A DNA stretch of 64,000 nucleotides from Sabethes cyaneus (lineage: Eukaryota; Arthropoda; Insecta; Diptera; Culicidae). Every line of letters begins with the position of its first letter. The stretch's first letter is position 1. Shown here piece by piece: positions 50,240 through 61,850 of this stretch. The stretch lies in the NCBI RefSeq assembly GCF_943734655.1, contig NC_071355.1, positions 74,671,449-74,735,448 of the forward strand, written 5' to 3'. A program made the position numbers and the translations under genes. The notes beneath the pieces were generated by a model. It searched no databases, was not told the origin of the DNA, and was given only the letters and a program-made list of their open reading frames with translations.

Positions 50240-51735
50240 GAGGGAATCCAGTCACAAACGAGCGCGAAGTGGTCGACAGGTGGAAGCAGTTCTTCAATCA
50301 ACACCTCAAGAAGTCAAACGAGAAATCGGGTTGCTGAAGACCACCAAAGCCATTGGTACGGATCACCTACCGACAAAGCTTTATGGCCGAGAAACGCTGG
50401 CAACGGCTCTGCACTGGGTTATTTTCGAGATTTGGAAGGAGGAGAAGCTACCGGAGGAATGACTGGAAGGAGAGGTTTGTCCCATCTACAAAAGGATGAT
50501 CGGCTCGATTGCTGCAGCTATTGCGGCATAACGCTAGTAAACGCCGCATGCAAGCTACTACTCCAGATCCTGTTACATCGGCTGTCACCGATAGCACACG
50601 ATTTCGTAGGGAATTACCAGGCAGGCTTCATGAGGGCTACCGCAATCGCGGACTATATTTTTACCATCCGACAGATCTTGCAGAAATGTCGGAAGTACAA
50701 TGTACCCATGCATCACATCTTTATTGATTTCAAAGCAGCATACGATAAAGTCGATCGAGCCCAGCTATGGCATATAATGCACGAATACGGTTTTCTGAAT
50801 AAACTGACGCGACTGATCAAAGCTTGGATCGAGTGATGTATTTCGTTCACATCTCGGGGACACTCCTGAGTCCCTTCGAGACGCGGCGAGGGTTGAGATA
50901 AGGTGGCGGCTTATCCTGCAGGCTGTTCAACATCGCTCTCGAGGGGGTGATTCGACGAGCGAGTATCGAAATGAGAGGGACGATTTTCACCAAGCCAAGG
51001 ATTTACAGATAACTTTGATATTATAACCAGCAATTTTGCGAAGGCGGAGTGAATCGACGCCTGCGGAGTCTAGGTGCATAGGGATAAAACTAAATGAGTC
51101 GAAGACCGAATAGGGTACGGGAGGGTATCTTCAGCAGGTTTATAAAAATAGATGCCTAATGGGCCGAAAATACCCTCCCGTGCCCTATATACATAAAAGG
51201 AAAAGGCACGAAGGAAACGAATGCGTGCCTTCCATGGACGGTAACAGTTGACGGCGACGAACTAGAAATGGTAAATGAGTGCGTGTATTTGGCATTGCTG
51301 GTAACCCTAGACAACAACACTAGTAAGAAGTTCCTGTGGCTACGATCAAAAAGGCTATGTTGCCATTCGAAGCTGACAATGTACAAAACCCTTATCTGTT
51401 CGGTAGTTCTTTATGAACTTAAAGCCTTGACGGAGAACATACGCGCCCTTGCCGTGTTCGAACGGAACATCTGGCGAAAGTCGGTAGGCTACGGTGGACC
51501 GGATACGTCTAAAGAACGCTGGACGACAATGCGAGGAAATAGTTCTCTTGAACAACCCTCCGGCACCAGGAACAGAGGGCTTAACGTGTAGGATGGCTCG
51601 ACAGAGTCGAAAGTGCTTTGCCACTTCGGAGGCGATTGGGAAATTGGCGATAAGCGGCCCAAGATCTAGTTGAACGGAGACGGTTGCTTGAGCATGAGCC
51701 ACCTCGGGTCTAAACTGACGATGAGCAGCTATCTG
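50240..51735 (+). mobile_element. RTE-like LINE, 5'-truncated (family A), tandem with preceding copy
   Basis: It begins at the segment 'gggaatccagtcacaaacgag', equivalent to 48560 of the previous copy, directly after that copy's GAA-rich tail. It encodes REIGLLKTTKAIGTDHLP, EEKLPEE, RLDCCSYCGITLVNAACK, IDFKAAYDKVDRAQLWHIM, then damaged motif B and an LQI/TITL-like remnant of motif C. The C-terminal part is deleted and ends near 51735. A 77-bp MITE sits at 51111-51187. Confidence 0.8.
51111..51187. mobile_element. 77-bp miniature inverted-repeat insertion in LINE
   Basis: TAGGGTACGGGAGGGTA (51111-51127) and the complement of 51171-51187 match with one change. The LINE sequence coding SKTKYMKG in sister copies is interrupted here: 'tcgaagaccgaa' before, 'tacataaaagg' after. 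This marks a discrete insertion, probably with TA-type target duplication. Confidence 0.8.
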
Positions 51736-51899
51736 GGCTTTAAAGGTCGTTTCTATAATCATCGCTATACGCTGCCCGATCGGAAACGTTCTATGTTCAG
51801 CTGAAGCATGTTTGCGGTAGTTACTTACATCGCATCGGGGCGAGTGTTTTTTGCTCAACGGCTAACGACTCGAACTAATATTTCATGGTGATATGCCCT

Positions 51900-53140
51900 G
51901 TAGTTCAGCAACTAGCAGCTGAGAACCCCCAATGTACCGTGGGCAACGCGCAGTAGCTTGAAGCTGTTGAAATCACGACGGTAAAGTTATGTAGTGCTGG
52001 AAGTAGTAATGTAAGAAGTGCCGACAGGACGATCGTGATCGTGAAAAGTTGGCAAAATTTTCTCGTGTCAATAATAATCGGTACTTTAACGAAAAGGTCA
52101 AATGATTGTACACGAGTTATGCACCTGGAGTCAACGAATAAAGGGATGCCTAAGGAAACCCGACCATAAATGAAAGCAATGTGCTCGACAGATGAAAGCA
52201 ACACTTCCTTGAACATCTGAATGGCAATGCATTCAGCAGTAATGGAAATAAAACTGTTGTATTGGAATCAGTGGTATCAGCTTTTGTCTTCCCCGAGATC
52301 TACCGGGGGATTGGTAGCTTGAAGAACAACACAGCCGGCTGTAGGGAAGGATTGCCAAATGAACTGTACAAGCATGGTAAATTAACACATGCTGGAACCC
52401 TGTGCTGCATTATTTCCAAGATGTGGGAGAGGCCATAATTACCGGAAGAGAGGTTAGAGGAAGTCGTCTGTCTCATACTCAAGAAGGGCGGCAAGCTGGA
52501 GTGGTGCAATGATTGTAGCATTACTATATCCAAAATGTGTCATGAGTACAGTCCACTTATCGCATTTACATAGACTTCAAGGCAGCGTGCGATACGGTCA
52601 ACAGAAAACAGTTATGAAAACCGGCATTCATGGCCGTATGGTATGCGTAACCACATCGCACCCCAATCCCGCCCGAACGCCTGGATTCAATGCTAGCTGA
52701 TGCTGGTGATATTCTCTGATTTTTGGGTCATGCCATTCATCGCATGAGGAAGCACAGTCGGTGACGTTTATTGGTTGATAGGCAGATTATTAGTTATGGT
52801 TCTGGGTAGAGCAGCTTCCTCGGGTGTCATTGATTAGCACAACTTGGGGAGAACAGATACCGATGGAAAACAACGAAATAAACCAAACAGCTTTGGCAAA
52901 TCATTCACGAACGGAAGATATCTGCTCGAATAAAGTTACGCGACCAATCAAGACCACCATAAGTCGTGTGAAATCTGAAGTTATTTTGAGCCACACAGAG
53001 GATTTAGGTAAGTTGACCACTTTGCGAGGATACCGTGCTAGATGGCTTCAACAGGTACCCTTGGACCGAGTGGTGAAGAGATGGCTTCTCGATACGGCGC
53101 AATCCATCCCGGTTGCTAAAGCTGAAGAAGAGGATTGAGG
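51900..53140 (+). mobile_element. diverged RTE-like LINE remnant
   Basis: Weak plus-strand matches to the family plan are NNTAGCREGLPNELYKHGK, PEERLEEVVCLILKKGGKLE, then IYIDFKAA-like sequence at about 52562. The C-terminal LRGYRARWLQQVPLDRV is at about 53025-53070. It ends in a GAAGAAGAGGA tail near 53122-53134. It is more decayed than the two copies before it. Confidence 0.6.
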
Positions 53141-54301
53141 ACTATCGTGGTTGGTACTTGACGACTAAAACCAAAGGCTTGACGAATCGCGATGCAGTTT
53201 AATGCGTTGTAAGCCAAAATGTAACGTCAACATCGTTACCAACCACAACGAGTCACTGTAGTCAGTAGCGAAATTTAGAGATGCATTTAATCTAGAAATC
53301 TCCACTACCTAGAGATGACACGAGGCTAAATACGGTTTAGATCAGCTTAGATACGAAACTTCTTGGAAACTTTGGAACGAACAGTGCAGCGTACCACCTA
53401 CCGTAAACCCACGGTATTATGAATGATACTTCCTTCAAATTAAACGAGTACGCCATCTGTTAATAAACGGAATAAGTAGGTATTATGTTTAAAAATTCTT
53501 GAAATATTTTTGGTAAGATATTACTCCAGCCAGCAATGTTGGTGCATAATTATTTACATATTAGTTAGTTTTGCGTGCATTGCTATAAATTAACCATATA
53601 TTCCTTCTATAGAACAGTTCGGTTGTAAACATATAATGCAAATAAAAATTAAAAATTTAAAATAGACAGCAAACTGCGGAATTTCTTTTTCCGGTTGATT
53701 TTACTGCGCACAGAGTGCAACACTAAAGTACTTGGCAAAGTACTTAGCAATGCATTACGCCATTATGCTATCATTGCCATTGTCACGAGATGCCTCCGTG
53801 ATGTCCTGATAAGTAGGTTACATGTAGAAATTCACAGTGAGAAAACGTCCCGCTAGATTGGTAGCGTTTGACGGTGGAAATATTCATGCAATCAATTTCT
53901 TAATTAACGTCTGGAGTACTCTTCAGTATATTTTTAAGTACGTGTTTCAATCCAGATCTAGATATTAAAATTTTATAATAAGATATTAAGGCGATTCACG
54001 TACTCTCACTGTTCAGCTGTTCCCCTACTGATTCCTGGTGGGGGTATTGCTATTGCTAGTAATAGCTATCCTCACAGTTATGCACATGCAGCCATTCATT
54101 AATTTATGGTACTAAAAATGGACCAACACACATAGTAGAAGGACAAGAACACAGAAGCAGAGAAAGCTTGATCAGCACAACATAGAATATCGCCGGGAGC
54201 AAAATAGTACAGTGGCACTTCTATATTGCGTTGCTTGCTTTTACATCTTAGCATACAGATAGGACGACCGTTTCTGATAGTGAGTGCACATATGGATGTA
54301 C
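53141..54301. other. no gene recognised; downstream flank of the bursicon exon
   Basis: On the minus strand this follows the donor of the exon at 54302-54558. I looked for the bursicon C-terminal exon (family pattern around ECMCRPC) and did not find it here. Confidence 0.5.
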
Positions 54302-54359
54302 TTTTTTGAACTTTTTCTCGCCGACTTTCGCCTTCGGACAGAACAGGGAAACGGAGGCC

Positions 54360-54391
<32 letters not shown>

Positions 54392-54558
54392 GGACCGTTC
54401 CATCTGCCAGATCTTGCTGCCCGACACCTGAATGTAGCTGGCACAGCGGCCAACACACGCAAACGATGGGATCGGCTTCGGGACGCATCCCGGATACTGG
54501 AGCACGTGGATAACGGGCGTTACCTGGCAGTCGTCTGCCGTGTAGTGCTGGATGTCAT
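54302..54558 (-). CDS. burs: bursicon alpha subunit, isolated cystine-knot exon (burs3-type trans-spliced exon)
   Basis: The 257-nt exon starts after CCAACCAG (acceptor AG 54560-54559) in phase 1 and ends AAAAAA|GTACAT (donor 54301-54300) in phase 0. It encodes 85 complete codons. It contains TADDCQVTPVIHVLQYPGC, PKPIPSFACVGRCASYIQV, SGSKIWQMERSCMCCQESG and SLFCPKAKVGEKKFKK, nearly identical to insect BURS. Eight cysteines of the knot are here. The missing parts are the signal peptide and N-terminus (5') and the C-terminal segment with the last knot cysteines (3'). BURS pairs with PBURS to form the secreted tanning and wing-expansion hormone acting through the receptor rickets. In mosquitoes exon 3 is known to sit at a separate locus (burs3) and to be joined in trans to exons from burs124. 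No other burs exon was found in this window, which fits. The acceptor tract is C/A-rich rather than T-rich. Confidence 0.95.
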
Positions 54559-55435
54559 CTGGTTGGTGGGGTTTGTGGCAGTGGCAGTGGGGTTCGTGTG
54601 ATGAACATGTGTTTTCATCGGTCAAGTGATGGTAGATAATGGAATGAGAAAGGACAAAACGTAAATAATAAAGTAAGCATTATTCGGAAAGTCGGCTGCA
54701 TATGTGTAAGGATGAAACAATAAATTTTGGTAGAACAATGAGTTGACTGCGGGGTGGTTCGGCTAGTTGGTTGGCTGTTTTGTTCGCTAATGGGTGGTTT
54801 GCGGTCTGGCGTTGATTTAATCCTTTGAACGCATGAAAATGTAAAAAGAAACAATTGAATGAAACAATGTATGCGGGATACTTGAATGATTAAACTCGAT
54901 TTATGTGTTTTTAACAATTTTTCAGCAGCGAGTTTTATGATAGAAAATTAATCTTTTTTACGATTATTTTCGGCTTATTGACCTGAACTTTGTCAATAAA
55001 TTACCGGCCAATAAAATAGTAATCATTTTAAGTATGGATAAAGTAATTAATAGTGGAATATTAAATTCAACACTTGTTTGAATTAATTTTTCCTTCCTCA
55101 GCGTTTCCATGAAAAATGGTACTGCTAAAATTTAAAAGTGTTTCAATGTTGTTTAAATTTTGTGTACTTAATTCTTTTCGCAAAATTTTAAATCCAAATT
55201 TTTTAGGTTTGTCAGTTTGTTTGTTGAGTTAGGTTTGTCCCAAAAATATACATACATACATAATACATACCGTTGGTAGTTTCATAGCAGTATTGAGTGC
55301 GATAAGTTGAAGTGCAATTGATATTTCACCGTATTCAAGCGCAGTTGTACTTCGCTAAATTTAGCTGCATTTCATCACAAAGCTATTGACAATACTTAGT
55401 ATTGCGTCTGTTGTTGATTGATCGTGGTGAAAATA
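54559..55435. other. upstream flank of the bursicon exon (minus strand)
   Basis: It should hold the promoter and leader (outron-like intron half) of the burs3 transcript if that model is right. On the minus strand the 50 bases before the exon are rich in CCACTGCCA-type repeats. I see no signal-peptide exon and cannot place a TATA box or start site with confidence. Confidence 0.4.
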
Positions 55436-55836
55436 CAGTATCCCCTCGCCTAATTGACACCCAGTAATCCGACCGCTCAATAATCCGGATCTGACTAATC
55501 GGGAAAATTTCGAACCATAAAGCATAGTATTTAGCTTCTTTCAATGCAACACTTCCTACATAGGAAGTCTCCATTAGAGTCACGATGATACTTCTTTCTT
55601 TGCCTGGCCCTCAATTTTTTCATCGCTCTTCTAAATAGACTGATGTGCTTGCGCTTATTTCAAAACTAACTAAGCACATAAAGCATTTATTTGATTAAAT
55701 TGAGTATTGCTGAGTATAAAACAAATTTACTACGTATTTACGACAAATTTTTTCAAACTTTTCCGGAGTTTTTTAAGATTCGATAATCAGGTCATGCATT
55801 TGTCGGATTACCGAGGTGGTACTATAGAGCGAACTG
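55436..55836. mobile_element. pogo-like MITE with degraded TIRs
   Basis: It starts CAGTATCCCCTCGCC after TA and ends GAGCGAACTG before TA. Inner inverted motifs 'agtaatccgac' and 'gtcggattac' also pair. There is no transposase. The ends are diverged, so the call is moderate. Confidence 0.5.
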
Positions 55837-55838
55837 TA

Positions 55839-57463
55839 ATACGTACTGCCTTCTTGCTGGAGATAAACGCTAAGGTAAGAGTGGAGTCCATCAGAGTGCA
55901 GTGCTCTGAGCCGGTGAAAATCTTGAAATTTATCAAGTGAAAGAAGTTTTGCGACAAAGTTATTCATCTGGAACAGTTCTTAGAAATCTTATATTCAATT
56001 TATGCAATACGCCTAAATTGATACAATATACTGCTCATTTTTGCTGTTTCTAGTACAGATGAAATGAACTCATTGGCGACCTGAAACTAATGATTCGAGC
56101 GAATCACTGGCGTTCATGTTCGTGTTGTTCTCTACATTCATTGATTCTCAAGTATAGTGAATGAAATCCAGTGTGAATCATTCATTCATTTTGAACTGTG
56201 GATTACTGTAAACAAAATTACAATTAAATAAAACATTGTTCCGAAGTTTTAATTAATTTCCTTAAGTCAGGTTTTGGTTGATTTTAAAATGCAAACAGTT
56301 TAAGAAATTAAACTTTGAGATCTAAAATATCAGTCAACAGCAAGAAAATTGACTCACAGGTTAGTCGAGCAATCATTCAGCACTGCAATTCATGAATGAA
56401 TTATTTTGAAAGGTAGAAAACTGAGAAAGACGAACACTGTCGCCAGCTCAGGAGTCATGTCCACGGGCTGACAGATAACAGAATACTACTAGGGGTAAAA
56501 CTTCGTGGCCTAATGGAGTGTACTTACGTGAATTTATTGACTATCGAGGTAGGAATTACCAATCGGGGCTCTCAAAAATACCTCGTTTGAATTAAAAGTG
56601 CAGTTTCGACGAGAACAAGGTTTAGCCAGCGATTCTCATCGACAAAAATTGTCACCTACAGTACAGGAAACTCTCAAACTCAGGCTCCGGCTCAGTTGAG
56701 CTACACGCCAGTGCCTAACATCAGCAGCTTTTCATTGATTCCTGCCATCTAAGTCATCCTGGTGCAAAGGTCGAATGTCGGGAGAAATTCTCCCAACCTG
56801 CATACTCCGGCAAGTATTTCATATCTTATTGCAACCGGACTGGTTATCTGACTGATAATTTTTGACCTTTCAGTACCAATCCCAAGTAACAATTCTATGT
56901 TTTATTACGTTCCTATAGTGGTTTTCATGACTAATTTTATAAAACCTCTAATGAAACTATGAGCGCCACTAGAGCTTTCTGATGACCGCAATAAAGCTGC
57001 CTTCTAACAAAGTGGCCCACTCCTCAGAATGTTTTCATAACCTCTATAAGAAACATATTACGCTCTGCTGGAAGCAGCAATAAAACCGGTCAAGCTTTCG
57101 CTGCTTGACAGCCGCCGCCATAATTTAATAAAACTTTTCGCTTTTCGCTCTGCTAAATCTAAATCAGTTCGCCAGCTTTGTCAACTTGAAAAAACATCCG
57201 TGAGCAGAAAAGTTAAAGTTCGGTTTAGTTTATAGCAACCAATAAAATATCCCATAGAATAATTATTAATTTTGAGTAATCTTAGTTCGTTTGCAACATA
57301 TGCGCATTAAATTTTATGGTGAATATTGATATGATAGATGGAAAAAATCAACCACCATTGAAATTTTGCAGTTATTCAATCTCAATACCTAGCAAAATTA
57401 TTTAGTTGTTTCCTGTGACAGGAAAGCCGATTGACAATAATTTTCTTTCTGTAAAATACTTGC
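55839..57463. other. no gene recognised
   Basis: AT-rich. 56880-57130 looks like dispersed repeat sequence with 'cctctaa' and 'cctctataa' motifs, but termini are not resolved. Confidence 0.4.
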
Positions 57464-57550
57464 ATCCATATTCTGTATTTCGAACGGATTGGCTTTTCGA
57501 ACGAAAGTGATTGGCATTCGTTCCATTTAGTTCCAATTTTTGAAACAAAT
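57464..57550. mobile_element. partial copy of the 32545 foldback MITE
   Basis: It shares 'attctgtatttcgaacg' and 'tttcgaacgaaagtg' in the same order as the left arm of 32545-32699. The right arm is lost. Confidence 0.55.
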
Positions 57551-59060
57551 AAGGTTGCAGAACTTCAATTGAGAGGTATGGTGCTTTGATTTGACCTACA
57601 ATGGAACGGATATTTTTGGCAAAAAAAGAAGTACAAACATCCGTTTCAAGTATCCATAATTTGAACAAAATCGGAGCACTTTCAAACGTCGGTAGTCCTC
57701 TTTTTTCATCGAATTGCTGTGTAGGCAGATAATATTAATTTTCTGTAGTACCACAAAAGCAGAGAAGCAGAGTGAAAGAGCAGTTTTCAATTGAAATGCC
57801 TATGAAAGTTTATCATTGGCTTCAATCACCTTTTGCATTCCGTCAATACGGGCAGTACATAGGAATCATGTCGTCACGAGACGCGATGGAAAAACCGTCA
57901 ATCGACTTTCTTTCCAATCAAACATATCCTAGCCTAGCAGCAGTGACGGTGTTTTGAACATATCAGGCTCTGACCTAACCGACGTGCTCCAGTACTGCCA
58001 GAGAACTGTACATAGATAAATGTGACGACGGGATGGCAATGCATCAAAATTGCGCTTCCATTGTCGCGTAGGAAGTGATTCCTAATGTGAAACGGAGAGT
58101 GTATTTACCCGCGGAAATATTTGCCATGAGGCCGGATCATTTCAGTATTGTTAGCGCTAGTTTCGTTCGTTTCGGTGCAAAAGTTGAACCACCGAGAGTC
58201 GTACGTTGCATATCTAGTGGTTAAACTTGCCTCTGCTATTATTTCTTCTCGGATTTTATCTTCCAGATTGTTTGATGAGATTTCGATTTAGATTATTATA
58301 GCACCGAAGCGGCGCTGGAAACTCTTTATTTCCGAAACGGTAAATTCGGTCGATTAGTTAATAGCTCCCGTCCTTTTCAAAAAGTTTTCCTGTAAGATAT
58401 GTCGCGAAATTTGACATCTCTACTAGTGAGAATAACGTGAGACGGATTAAAAAGCAGTTTTTTTTCGGTTGAAACTCATCATGTTTCAATATACAAGCAT
58501 ATATTGAAACTCATGAGTTCGGAGATACAATTGCACGACCACTCCGAATATAAACGTGATTCATAGGAAAGCTTCCCTTTGGGATGGATTTCTTTTAAGT
58601 TCAATTCTGAATGTTCACGAAGCGCCGACCTAGTCAACGTACACAGTCGTTGTCGACCGGCATTTAGAATACATGTTAGAATGCGATTGAATGCAAAAAT
58701 CCGTAATATAATGCATGCATGTCATTGCCAATCCATGTCTCAGGAGTGCAAACTCGAAGGTAATGGTAATGGTATATGACATATACCTAGTAGAGAAATT
58801 CGAACAAAACACACGTAAAAATACCTATTTCGATACGAAAAACTTCATTCAATCGTCCCTGCATGTAGCTGGTCAATGTCACAAACATTCCCTTCCTAAA
58901 TTAAATATCCTTAAATGTTGTCGGAAATAAGTTTTTTTTATTTAATTCCATTTGGCCGGCCGCCAGCACAGCTAGGGCTATATGGGGTCGGAAATTAGTG
59001 AGAACTACATAACAAGAACAAAAACAGTATTAAAAAAAATGCATCATTCCACATCTGAAA
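57551..59060. other. no gene recognised
   Basis: No supported coding, RNA or repeat structure. 'caatatacaagcatatattg' near 58487 is a short palindrome. Confidence 0.4.
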
Positions 59061-59062
59061 TA

Positions 59063-59964
59063 CCGTCATCCGGGGATACTTGCAACACTTTTAAACTTTG
59101 ACTTGGTATAACTTTCGAAGTGTACCGTTCAATCCAAGTGTAAGTAGCCAAAACTTGTATAGTGGTCATTATGAGAAAAATTATCAGCTAAATGAGCCTG
59201 TAGAATGAACCGAAAATAGGGGTGTTGCAAGTTACCCAGGAAATGGGGTTACTTGCAACACTTTTATGATTTTGCGTTTCTTATGATTTGAAATTTGATT
59301 TCAAACCGCGAATTAGCATTTTAAGATATTTTGCGTATATTTCTAGTAAAACCAGTGATACTGGAGGAATGTTTTGTTTCCCAATTTTGTCTATCGCTTT
59401 TTTAAAGATATTCGGTGAAAATTCAACATGTCGGCAAACTTCAATTTGCCGTTTCAAGGCACGTGGAATTTTTCACAATTTTAATTTTTCAGGAGATGGC
59501 AGTAGACAAAATAACATCGTACAGATGCAAACATACTGTTTACATACTGTCTATTACTCTAATTATCTATTTTACAAGTGCTGCAAGCCGCGCCATATTG
59601 GAAGTAACAACACGAATTCATCGTCTTCCCCAAGTTCAAAATATAAATAAATCTCAAAGTTGTCATTTGTTAGCTTATATGATGTACTAATTGTGTACAG
59701 GAACCAAACGATAAAAATAATTTCATGTCAATGCACTGATACAACTTTGCGCATTCAGTTTTCCTACTCTGAAAATGAAATTACTTTCCAATCGTATAAA
59801 AACAAGCAAATCAATGATATAATGGATCAAACTTAACTAAACAATAGGTAAACGTCCCTTCTTTAAAACCCCATTGACTGCAAATGGCTATGTTAACAAA
59901 CAAATGCGTTAGAGCTGTCAAAAGCGCGATGCGCAAAAGTGTTGCAAGTATCCCCGGATGACGG
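59063..59964. mobile_element. TA-flanked MITE with about 30-bp terminal inverted repeats
   Basis: CCGTCATCCGGGGATACTTG at 59063 and the exact complement at 59964 extend inward through CAACACTTTT. TA flanks both sides (59061-59062 and 59965-59966). A third copy of the inner motif 'cttgcaacacttttatg' is at about 59250. No transposase is seen in 902 bp. The TIR core resembles that of the element at 22088-26802. Confidence 0.85.
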
Positions 59965-60080
59965 TAGTAAAAAATAAGACAACAGAAGTACTAGAATAAT
60001 ACAAAAAATAAATAATTCAAAGTAATTTTTCAAATAAATTTACTTGGGCTCGATATAACCATTTTTTACATTGACCATGG

Positions 60081-60150
60081 CCTGTACTCTTAATAACCAG
60101 CTGCGAAGTCTGTCAATAAAGAAGGGTCAAGTTCTGAAGGACGTTTGTAC
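60081..60150 (+). mobile_element. SINE 3' body fragment
   Basis: 'cctgtactcttaataaccag' and 'ctgcgaagtctgtc' then 'gaagggtcaa' parallel 39963-40020 of the tRNA-Ile SINE. The tRNA-like head is absent. Confidence 0.55.
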
Positions 60151-60859
60151 CGATGGCTTTGTTTTTTTATGTGTGGTCGGAATTAAGTTCGAAACGTTGT
60201 TTTTCAGCCGTTATTGGTGTTTGCCATTTTTTGACGTACCATACGTCATATGTGAATGGCCAAAGGGCTGTCATACACCAGAAGTAAGAAGAAGAAGAAG
60301 AGACGGTGTTGAAACTTCTTAAAACGTCCATGATCTGAGAATGAAATGTTTGTCTGCCCACGGTTGCAAAGCAACCTCCAGAATACTTTTTGAATAGTTC
60401 AGTCGTATAAACTCTATCATTTGAAGAGTTTACGAATTGCTGACTTATGAAATCTTTCTTGTCAAAAAAGACGATGTACGGGAATTGAACGCTTTCGGCC
60501 AAACAAAGCAACTCCTTCGCAGAGAGGCTGTAACTAACTTATTGCTGCTTTGAAAACGTCAAAAAACTCATTGAGATCTCATGCGCACAGAATTTCAATA
60601 CGATCACCTGTAAACTCACACATGAATTTTTCTCGCTATTATATACGATGTTTCTGTTACTATATTGTTCTGCATATAAAGATGTTTGTCTCTCATCTCA
60701 ATATCATTTATTGGGTACATTGCAAAACTGTATGTGTGGAAAACATAGAAACTATATGAGAAGTTTTCTCAGTGTGCAGCAACCAACGGTCTGAAGTTAG
60801 TTACATTTCGAATGCCGGACTCTGTACGGTAGACGTTTGTTTACAAGTTTACATCATAA
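60151..60859. other. no gene recognised; short (GAA)n at 60284-60301
   Basis: A GAA/AGAAG run near 60284 may be the tail of a lost RTE-like LINE. The rest is non-coding. Confidence 0.4.
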
Positions 60860-61600
60860 CTTTACCGTAGCAAACGCATGACGGATCGATTCTGCACGTT
60901 TGCAATGAAAATCCTGAATTATCCACTAGTGAATTGGCTGAACTGTTGAATTTTCTCAAATTCACGGTATACGTTGTCCTGCGACAAAAGATGTCATGAA
61001 GAAAAGCAGCGAAACTCTCCAGTCAGTTTCACAGCCAGATGTCCAAAAATCAAAGACGAGAACTGGTGTGACAAGGTTCAAGGCACAAGTTTCACTAGGC
61101 TGTAACGTGAGGCAAAATCTGGCGTCAAATTAAACACTCAAAGGTGCTCTACGAACATTTGCTGATGAAATAGGATTGCGTCGTTTTGGAAGACAGCCTT
61201 TGAACAAAATCCTGCCCTAGAATTTCATATTTTTTTCGATTGGTAGAGTATCGCGGAAGACTGCAGAATAAGAAAGGAGATTGAAGTACTCGAGAATGTG
61301 GCTGTTGGCCTTTTCTGGTCCGACAACGGCAATGTGGTACAAAAGGTACAAGCGTACAAGTGACAATGTGGTACAACGACAATGTGCTGCTGTAGTTCTC
61401 AAAAGGTGGAATCCGGCCAATTCCAGGAGTTAAGGCCAATTGAGTAATACCATTAACTATCGCCGGGCAAACTGAAAAGGAAGGATGTAACCGCAGTCGA
61501 AAGAAGGAGCTTAAGCGAAAACGGAATTTTGATAGCAAATAAGTAGGAAAACACCCGTTGCAAAAGATGCTGAGCAATAAACAGCCAACTATTTTATGCA
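60860..61600 (+). pseudogene. degraded mariner/Tc1-like transposase remnant
   Basis: Across shifted frames I see NYPLVNWLN/ELAELLNF-like helix-turn-helix sequence near 60920-60980. Near 61415-61475 is QELRPIE followed by a stop and SPGKLKRK, similar to the conserved block containing the last catalytic region of mariner-type transposases (usual form ...LRPIE.YW....K..L). Multiple stops. No inverted-repeat ends were identified. This is inference from short motifs. Confidence 0.4.
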
Positions 61601-61619
61601 CGGTGTACCCTTATAAGGC

Positions 61620-61850
61620 TGGCAAAGAGTGAGCGTGTGCAAAACTACCACTTCTGTCCACTAACTCCTATTCATGTCTTCCCGTGATGCCGACATTCGG
61701 TATGCAACCTTGATTATCGTACGCAGATAGGGAAGGGGGAACAGCGGTTACCGCCCACAACATCTAAGATGATAGTCCCATCAGCGGGATAGGCACCTTA
61801 GGCTAACAACCTGCTGTATCCGAATAATTACCAAGTTTCAACGACCTTCC
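61620..61850 (+). mobile_element. RTE-like LINE 5' leader fragment
   Basis: 'cgtacgcagatagggaaggg' and 'aagatgatagtcccatcagc' parallel the leader of the copy at 47045 ('aaccgggaaggaggc', 'aagatggcagccccatcgc'). No coding part follows. Confidence 0.45.

Noticed and set aside
54284..54601. Plus-strand 105-codon open frame over the bursicon exon
   Set aside because: It is the antisense of a highly conserved hormone exon and has no recognisable product.
53141..55435. Remaining bursicon exons near 54302-54558
   Set aside because: I searched both flanks by eye for the signal-peptide and ECMCRPC-type C-terminal segments and found neither.
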